A stretch of DNA of 64,000 bases from Lachnoanaerobaculum sanguinis (GTDB lineage: Bacteria; Bacillota; Clostridia; Lachnospirales; Lachnospiraceae). The first letter of the stretch is position 1. The number at the start of each line of letters is the position of its first letter. Made by a program: the position numbers and the translations under genes. The DNA is taken from positions 1 through 64,000 of the forward strand of contig NZ_BTHK01000006.1 in assembly GCF_033242365.1 (NCBI RefSeq). Direction: 5' to 3'. Shown here piece after piece: positions 59,535 to 64,000 of this stretch. The notes beneath the pieces were generated by a model, which searched no databases, was not told the DNA's origin, and saw only the letters and a program-made list of their open reading frames with translations.

Positions 59535-59771
59535 GTGAAAGTACAAAATATCAAAGACGTTGATGCTTTTTTCAAAGTAATCGATGAATGCAAAGGAACA
59601 GTTGAGCTTGTTTCCCCTGAAGGTGACAGAATCAACCTTAAGAGTAAGCTTACACAGTATCTTTCAATGGCAAACATCTTTTCAAACGGCTATATCAAGG
59701 AACTTGATCTTGTAGCACATGATAAAGAAGACGTTGAAAGAATAATAAAATTCATGTATCAGGGTGAATAA
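59535..59771 (+). CDS. Small conserved-looking cytosolic protein, GTG start
   Basis: The 78-residue product reads KVQNIKDVDAFFKVIDECKG at the start and ends VERIIKFMYQGE. It has an alternating helix/strand pattern, no signal and no cysteine cluster. GGAGG lies 5 bases before the GTG at 59535; an in-frame ATG at 59523 falls inside this ribosome site, so GTG is chosen. Similar small proteins occur in Lachnospiraceae, from memory, sometimes mislabelled poly(A) polymerase; I assign no function. It has its own promoter and terminator, so it is a genuine single gene. Confidence 0.8.
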   Translation: MKVQNIKDVDAFFKVIDECKGTVELVSPEGDRINLKSKLTQYLSMANIFSNGYIKELDLVAHDKEDVERIIKFMYQGE

Positions 59772-59790
59772 AATATATTTACCTAAAAAA

Positions 59791-59821
59791 GATCCGGCAT
59801 TAAACTGCCGGACCTTTTTTT
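59791..59821. terminator. Terminator after the 78-residue gene
   Basis: TCCGGCA and TGCCGGA pair around TTAAAC-type loop bases. Seven T follow on the plus strand. The preceding A-run allows it to serve the convergent endolysin-like gene as well. Confidence 0.85.
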
Positions 59822-60833
59822 ATACCTTATAAGCATTTTCATTCTTATAATTTTCCACTATTCTGTATTTTCGGCTTGGGCTTTCGGTATCATATCGCTT
59901 TTGATAAACACCGTCATCATCCACCCAATAATAAGTACCGTTTATAGCCGACTTGATATAGCATTTTACAAACAGATAGGAGTCCTTACCGAAGCAGTAA
60001 TCCTTTCCTTCAATAGTTTTCCACTCCGCTTTGGCATACTTGTAGTCCTTATCCACATACCACCATCTGTTATTGTCATTGTAATCCTTTATCCAGCCCC
60101 TTACAAAGTTTCCGCTTATATAGCCTTCGGATATATGAAACCATGGATTATATCTGCTTGCAATTCTGCCTACAGCCTTTAGCTTTTCCCCTTCACTTAA
60201 GTTTTTTACTATGGAAGATGAGGTATTCGGTGCGGTTCTGACTCTTACACCGCTGCCTGTAACTGTAAGTCTTGCGCTTACGGGAATTTCATTAACTCCT
60301 GTATCGGTAGAGCTTTGTTTAACTGCCTTTTTTTCATAGCCGGGCCTTGCAAACCCCACTATTGTATAGCCTTTCCCTTCAAAGCTTCTCTGTCTTGTCA
60401 TTACCATACCGCCGTTTGCGATATTTCCGCTGCCGGTATTGCCCTCTATTGTTTCATATGTACCGTCTCTGTTTGCCGAAACTACAATTCCCGCATGATT
60501 TACTCTTCTTGATTTTGATGCCTCTGCAGTCAGAATAAGAATGATATCTCCTCTTTGTCCCTTATCAAAAAGCATATTTTTATTTTTGTAATAACTGTAT
60601 ACGCTTTCCGTGGAGGCTGTCTTCATTCCGTCACAAAAAACATGTTCCGCTCCGGCCATCCTGAAAATATCCCAAAGAAAAGTCACACACCATGGATATG
60701 TTGCCACACTGCCGTCATATACTTCCTGCCCGTAATAATCTGTGTTAAATACCACATTATTGCTTTCCGGCGGATCTTCAGTAACACCGACATATTCTTT
60801 TGCTTTGTTTATTACATCATCAATTAAAGACAT
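59820..60833 (-). CDS. CHAP/SH3-domain endolysin-like protein without signal peptide
   Basis: This 337-residue protein starts directly with a CHAP-like amidase/peptidase domain (residues 1-165). The Cys is in VATYPWCVTFLWDIF, the His in RRVNHAGIVVS and a following Glu in YETIEGNTG. An SH3b domain (about 185-245, GVRVRTAPNTSSSIVKNLSEGEKL) and two wall-binding-like repeats (NRWWYVDKDYKYAKAEW, GTYYWVDDDGVYQ) follow. No signal peptide is present, as in phage endolysins. Its start overlaps the cvfB stop by 10 bases. No other phage genes are nearby. It may be a domesticated lysin or act after cell lysis. Confidence 0.85.
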   Translation of the reverse strand: MSLIDDVINKAKEYVGVTEDPPESNNVVFNTDYYGQEVYDGSVATYPWCVTFLWDIFRMAGAEHVFCDGMKTASTESVYSYYKNKNMLFDKGQRGDIILILTAEASKSRRVNHAGIVVSANRDGTYETIEGNTGSGNIANGGMVMTRQRSFEGKGYTIVGFARPGYEKKAVKQSSTDTGVNEIPVSARLTVTGSGVRVRTAPNTSSSIVKNLSEGEKLKAVGRIASRYNPWFHISEGYISGNFVRGWIKDYNDNNRWWYVDKDYKYAKAEWKTIEGKDYCFGKDSYLFVKCYIKSAINGTYYWVDDDGVYQKRYDTESPSRKYRIVENYKNENAYKV

Positions 60834-61645
60834 TTGATGTCTCCGTCCGCTATTTCTATCTTGCCTTCTTTTAAAAGATGTCCTACCGCTCTTTTGAAAG
60901 CATTCTTACTAAGCTTAAGCTCCGCCTTTATTCTATCGGGAGAAACGCTCTCATCAAAACCTAAGCTTCCGCCTCTACTCTCAATTATATTGTAAAGAAT
61001 ATCCGCATCGGTAAGCAGCTGTCTGTAAGCCTTTTTTCTCGGACTCAAGTCAAGCTTTCCGTCTTCTCTTACTCTTATAACTCTCATATCAAGTCTGTCA
61101 CCGATTTTGATGTCCTCAAAACTCTCATTTGGCGGTATCATGCCGTTGTACTTGTCGTCTACCGCTACAAATATACCCATCTTTTTGATTTCAAATACCG
61201 TTCCGACAACTTCGTCATCCTTTTTATACGGACTGTTCGGTGAAAGATGTGAATAGACCTTTGCACTGGCCGCAAGTCTGTTACTCTTATCCACATAAAG
61301 ATATACAAGTATCTCATCACCCTCTTTTACCTTATTCACCGTCTCCTTAAAAGGCAAAAGCACATCTCTTTCAAGTCCTATATCAAGAAACGCTCCTATT
61401 CCTGTTGTAGATTTTACCAAGAGTCTTCCGACTTCTCCAACTAAAATTTTAGGTCTTCTTGTAGTCGCAATAAGTCTGTCTTTACTGTCACGATATACAA
61501 ATACTTCTATCTCACTTCCTACTTCACAACCTTCCGGCACTTCCTTCATAGGCAGAAGTACGTCTTCACCGTTCCCGTCTGTAAGATATACACCGAAATC
61601 TTTTTTTCTGTCAACTTTCAGGCTCTGTATTTTTCCTAATTCCAT
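60824..61645 (-). CDS. cvfB: CvfB-family S1 RNA-binding protein
   Basis: This 273-residue protein has tandem S1-type domains. VGEVGRLLVKSTTGIGAFLDIGLERDVLLPF and GTVFEIKKMGIFVAVDDKYNGMIPPNE are typical RNA-binding barrels, after an S1-like first domain with KDFGVYLTDGNGEDVLLP. A C-terminal winged helix (KAELKLSKNAFKRAVGHLLKEGKIEI) completes the CvfB plan. Relatives affect virulence and RNA metabolism in staphylococci. The gene lies 9 bases after the thioesterase stop. Confidence 0.92.
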   Translation of the reverse strand: MELGKIQSLKVDRKKDFGVYLTDGNGEDVLLPMKEVPEGCEVGSEIEVFVYRDSKDRLIATTRRPKILVGEVGRLLVKSTTGIGAFLDIGLERDVLLPFKETVNKVKEGDEILVYLYVDKSNRLAASAKVYSHLSPNSPYKKDDEVVGTVFEIKKMGIFVAVDDKYNGMIPPNESFEDIKIGDRLDMRVIRVREDGKLDLSPRKKAYRQLLTDADILYNIIESRGGSLGFDESVSPDRIKAELKLSKNAFKRAVGHLLKEGKIEIADGDIKCL

Positions 61646-61654
61646 AAATCCCCC

Positions 61655-62365
61655 TTAATATTCAAATCTGACGATAGCATATGTATCTCCTTTTTGATCT
61701 GCCAGATTTACAATATATGAATTTTCATTCTTTGTAATTCTAGGTAAAATCACATCATTCAATACGGCTGCCTTCTTGTATTGTACACTTATTTTTTTTA
61801 CTTTGAAATCTTCTTCAATAATATTTTTTGCTTTACTTACATATACCGCATTATTCATATGATGATTTGTATCCAAATCATTCTTGCTTACCACAATTTC
61901 CTTGCCGAGTTCGTACTCTGTCGGTATATCAAATTTTCTGACAATCTCAGTCATATCGAGGCGTTTCTCATTTCCTGCCAAATACTTTTTTAAAGCTTCA
62001 TCTGTGGGTTTGGTAGGTCTTTTATTGTCCAAATCATAATGAAACCATATGGAATCCGCTTTTACCAAAAACTCACCGTTTTCATCTTTTAAAAAGAAAT
62101 TTCTATAGCCGTAAAAGCTTTTAAAGTTGTAGGCAAATGTGCCTACTTCCACTTTCTGTGCAAGTCCCGGCAATCTGCTTATATCTATCTGCCAGGAATT
62201 CACCCACCAGGCTTCCTTTTTCCCTTGTAAATATTTTATTCCAAGTCCCAGGTCCTCAGATTGAAATGTTGAACAGTCCTGAAATAAATTCAAAAGTCCT
62301 ACCAAAGACAGCTCTCCACTCTCCCCCAACTCACTGTATCTGATTCTTTCATTAAATGAATACAT
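61655..62365 (-). CDS. Acyl-ACP thioesterase
   Basis: This 236-residue double hot-dog thioesterase releases fatty acids from acyl carrier protein. Catalytic Asn and His are in SKNDLDTNHHMNNAVYV. The first hot-dog starts with SFNERIRYSELGESGELSLVGLLNLFQDCS. Bacterial FatA-like members are common in Clostridia and Lachnospiraceae. It is first in a unit with cvfB and the endolysin-like gene. Confidence 0.92.
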   Translation of the reverse strand: MYSFNERIRYSELGESGELSLVGLLNLFQDCSTFQSEDLGLGIKYLQGKKEAWWVNSWQIDISRLPGLAQKVEVGTFAYNFKSFYGYRNFFLKDENGEFLVKADSIWFHYDLDNKRPTKPTDEALKKYLAGNEKRLDMTEIVRKFDIPTEYELGKEIVVSKNDLDTNHHMNNAVYVSKAKNIIEEDFKVKKISVQYKKAAVLNDVILPRITKNENSYIVNLADQKGDTYAIVRFEY

Positions 62366-62389
62366 TTGACTACCTTACCTCACTGTCTC

Positions 62390-63037
62390 TTATTTTAAAA
62401 GAGATTTGAAATACTCAAAAATTTCCTCACCTACTACCGCATCATCTCTTCTTTGTTTATAAGACATTCTCTCAGGATGAAACTGTGTAGCTATAATCGG
62501 TAATTCTTCATGTATAACGGCTTCACACACTCCGTCCTCGGAGCGTAAAACCTCCTTCAGTCCTTTCCCGAGTTTTTTTGCGCCTTGGTGATGTGCGGAG
62601 TTTATATTGAAAGTTTTACCGTAAAATTTTTCAAATAAATTTCCTTCTTCTACGCTTTTTACACTGTGTATGCTGTCATTATCATTTTTTCTTGTATGAA
62701 TATCTCTTGTTGCAAGATCCTGATGTAAACTTCCGCCAAAGTATATATTTATAAGCTGCATACCTCTGCAAATGCCTAAGATGGGCTTTTTTGCCTTTAC
62801 AAATGCATCTAAAATATCTCTTTGTGCTTTATCAAGCTCTCTGTCAGGCTCATCCGAACCGTTCATTTCTTCACCATAGTAAACAGGATCTATATCTCCG
62901 CCACCGGGAAGAAGCAGACCGTCACATTTTATGGCTTCATCCACATCAAGAGTTGCGATAACTTCTATATCATTTTCTTTTAATGCATCGATATAATTTG
63001 TCAAGTTTTCAGTCCCTGCAAGTGCTACCTTCTTCAT
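62390..63037 (-). CDS. Gamma-glutamyl-GABA hydrolase family (peptidase C26) protein
   Basis: This class I glutamine-amidotransferase-like hydrolase has nucleophile Cys in PILGICRGMQLINIYFGG and catalytic His/Glu in IATQFHPERM. DGLLLPGGGDIDPVYYGEE is the oxyanion region. Family members such as PuuD split gamma-glutamyl amides. The frame reaches 63076, but ACGAGGATTTTTT precedes ATG 63037, which gives MKKVALAGTENL. It starts 69 bases downstream of tRNA-Gln on the same strand. Confidence 0.9.
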   Translation of the reverse strand: MKKVALAGTENLTNYIDALKENDIEVIATLDVDEAIKCDGLLLPGGGDIDPVYYGEEMNGSDEPDRELDKAQRDILDAFVKAKKPILGICRGMQLINIYFGGSLHQDLATRDIHTRKNDNDSIHSVKSVEEGNLFEKFYGKTFNINSAHHQGAKKLGKGLKEVLRSEDGVCEAVIHEELPIIATQFHPERMSYKQRRDDAVVGEEIFEYFKSLLK

Positions 63038-63066
63038 AAAAAATCCTCGTCTATATATACTAAAAA

Positions 63067-63098
63067 ACTCCCACAAACATCATTGTTTGAATGGGAGT
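63067..63098 (-). terminator. Terminator after tRNA-Gln
   Basis: ACTCCCA and TGGGAGT enclose CAAACA/TGTTTG. On the minus strand TTTTTTA follows the stem. Confidence 0.8.
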
Positions 63099-63106
63099 TG
63101 TAAAAG

Positions 63107-63178
63107 CTGGGCTACTAGGATTCGAACCTAGAAATGCTGGAGTCAGAGTCCAGTGCCTTACCATTTGGCGATAACCCA
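63107..63178 (-). tRNA. tRNA-Gln, anticodon CUG
   Basis: On the minus strand the acceptor arm TGGGTTA pairs with TAGCCCA. The anticodon arm is CTGGA-CTCTGAC-TCCAG with loop bases giving CTG, which reads CAG glutamine codons. The T arm CTAGG-TTCGAAT-CCTAG is perfect. The discriminator is G and no CCA is encoded. A terminator follows at once, so it is expressed as a single tRNA. Confidence 0.93.
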
Positions 63179-63220
63179 AAACTGACTTTAATAGGATACT
63201 GCACTTATATACATTTGTCA

Positions 63221-63273
63221 ATAGAAAAATAAACTTTTTATTTAAAATAGAAAAATAAACTTTTTATTTAAAA
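63221..63273. repeat. Tandem duplication, 26-base period
   Basis: ATAGAAAAATAAACTTTTTA is present at 63221 and again at 63247, each followed by TTTAAAAT-like bases. It lies between the tRNA and the terminator of the partial gene, upstream of tRNA-Gln, and could include its promoter region. Confidence 0.85.
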
Positions 63274-63284
63274 TTTTCAAATAA

Positions 63285-63309
63285 ATAGAGCCTATTAAAC
63301 AGGCCCTAT
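63285..63309 (-). terminator. Terminator of the partial gene at the right edge
   Basis: ATAGAGCCT pairs with AGGCCCTAT with one bulge. On the minus strand TTATTTG follows. Moderate strength. Confidence 0.55.
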
Positions 63310-63322
63310 CTTCTAAAAAATT

Positions 63323-64000
63323 TTATTCCCATCTTTCAAACAAATCTTCAAACTTCAGGGTATCATCTTTTTTTATAACCTTACTTCTGCCGTCTCCGTA
63401 ATCATAGCAAAAAGTCGTCCATAGGTTTCTCTTTCCAAATCCTATTTTTACAAGTTTATCTAAAACGATACCGCCCTGTGGAAGCTCTTTTTTTAAAAAG
63501 TCGCACAGTTCATCAAGAGTTTTTATATCGACAAAATCATTTATACCCTGTTTAAATGTTATAGACTTATAATCATTGTCGTCTTTATCATAGATCCTTA
63601 TATGCTTCATATTTTGATTGAAGTTATTTATTCTCCCAGCTGTTTCATTGCCCTCTATAAGAGAAAAACCTCCCTGCATATAGGCTTTTTCTATCTTATA
63701 ATCCTTTAATGTATCATCTTTTTCGGTTTCTCTTTCGATGTTAACATTTTTACCGTCATACTTCACATCATAAATATCGCCTTTAAAATCCATATATTTT
63801 AAACGGGAACATGTGGCATTTGCAACCATGCATTTTACACTTGCCTCTTCCTGAAATCCCTTTTTAAGGCTTGGCTTTAAAAACTCTTTTTTACCCTCTT
63901 TAGACTTTGAGTATTCAGCCATATCATCATCGGAACTCTTAGGCTTTGATATTTTTATCATTAGAAAAACCGCAACTATCACTACCGCAACTGCCGCTAT
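63323..64000 (-). CDS. Membrane-anchored protein of unknown function, start beyond window
   Basis: The frame is open to the right edge. The visible N-terminal part, IAAVAVVIVAVFLMIKISK, is a single membrane helix, followed by an acidic/basic linker (residues near SSDDDMAEYSKSKEGKK) and an outside domain of about 190 residues. Two cysteines (VKCMVANATCSRL) may pair. There is no motif I recognise; strands alternate with Lys/Asp-rich turns (MDFKGDIYDVKYDGKNV). A hairpin terminator follows the stop. The protein may be longer, since the true start is not in the sequence. Confidence 0.75.
   Translation of the reverse strand: MAAVAVVIVAVFLMIKISKPKSSDDDMAEYSKSKEGKKEFLKPSLKKGFQEEASVKCMVANATCSRLKYMDFKGDIYDVKYDGKNVNIERETEKDDTLKDYKIEKAYMQGGFSLIEGNETAGRINNFNQNMKHIRIYDKDDNDYKSITFKQGINDFVDIKTLDELCDFLKKELPQGGIVLDKLVKIGFGKRNLWTTFCYDYGDGRSKVIKKDDTLKFEDLFERWE

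Noticed and set aside
1..64000. CRISPR arrays, rRNA genes, integrases or a clear prophage
   Set aside because: No regularly spaced direct repeats, rRNA segments, tyrosine/serine integrase or phage structural genes were seen; the only phage-like item is the lone CHAP protein.

Overview
The window looks like a chromosome segment from a low-GC anaerobic member of the Firmicutes, most likely a Lachnospiraceae relative (for example an oral genus such as Lachnoanaerobaculum). The support is the gene mix: class III (anaerobic) ribonucleotide reductase with its activase, TRAP and AGCS sodium-coupled transporters, SipW-type signal peptides, NADH oxidase plus a thioredoxin/glutathione-peroxidase set, AT-rich intergenic DNA, AGGAGG ribosome sites and factor-independent terminators. 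The genus is an inference and was not tested by any search.

Layout. 1-129: end of an IS1182-like element that continues left of the window. 138-2799: iron alcohol dehydrogenase, an orphan TRAP solute-binding lipoprotein and a YcxB-like membrane protein. 2939-9801: a seven-gene minus-strand module with a histidine kinase, a LuxR-type regulator, three proteins with SipW-type signal peptides, a SipW-class signal peptidase and a DUF5305 protein, which together resemble a self-contained fibre or surface-protein secretion locus. 10034-10897: an Rpn-family nuclease. 11123-13415: pentulose kinase and AraD. 13590-16610: a PTS operon for an amino sugar or glucose, controlled by a BglG-type antiterminator through a visible RAT/terminator pair. 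16618-23425: NADH oxidase, then a TRAP transporter with its own AraC-type two-component system. 23496-25733: a C39/papain-like protein, NrdG and DAHP synthase. 25992-27218: tyrS.

27229-32851 is the most unusual stretch. An acid-sugar catabolic set (DUF1537 kinase, PdxA2, GntP permease, DeoR regulator) lies inside the remains of an IS1182-family element. Matching IS ends face each other at its borders, the transposase reading frame is split at an identical 22-bp direct repeat, and the permease is flanked by a 43-bp inverted repeat. Without it, tyrS and nrdD would be convergent neighbours.

32912-46340: nrdD with a NrdR-box pair, an FMN-dependent alpha-hydroxy-acid dehydrogenase, a peptide/nickel-class ABC transporter behind a Fur-like operator, a DUF3290/DUF421 membrane pair, an HD protein and a polar amino-acid ABC importer. 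46564-48105: a choline-binding-type CAP protein, a small lipoprotein and a 47-residue AgrD-like cyclic-peptide precursor with no AgrB nearby. 48224-51153: Nudix, OhrR-type MarR, glutathione peroxidase and the thioredoxin pair. 51233-59771: alanine symporter, TcdA, methionine importer MetNIQ, potassium uptake TrkHA and a 78-residue conserved-looking protein. 59820-64000: a CHAP endolysin-like protein, CvfB, acyl-ACP thioesterase, a class-I glutamine amidotransferase, tRNA-Gln and a truncated membrane-anchored protein.

Most transcription runs on the minus strand, and nearly every operon end carries a readable hairpin terminator.
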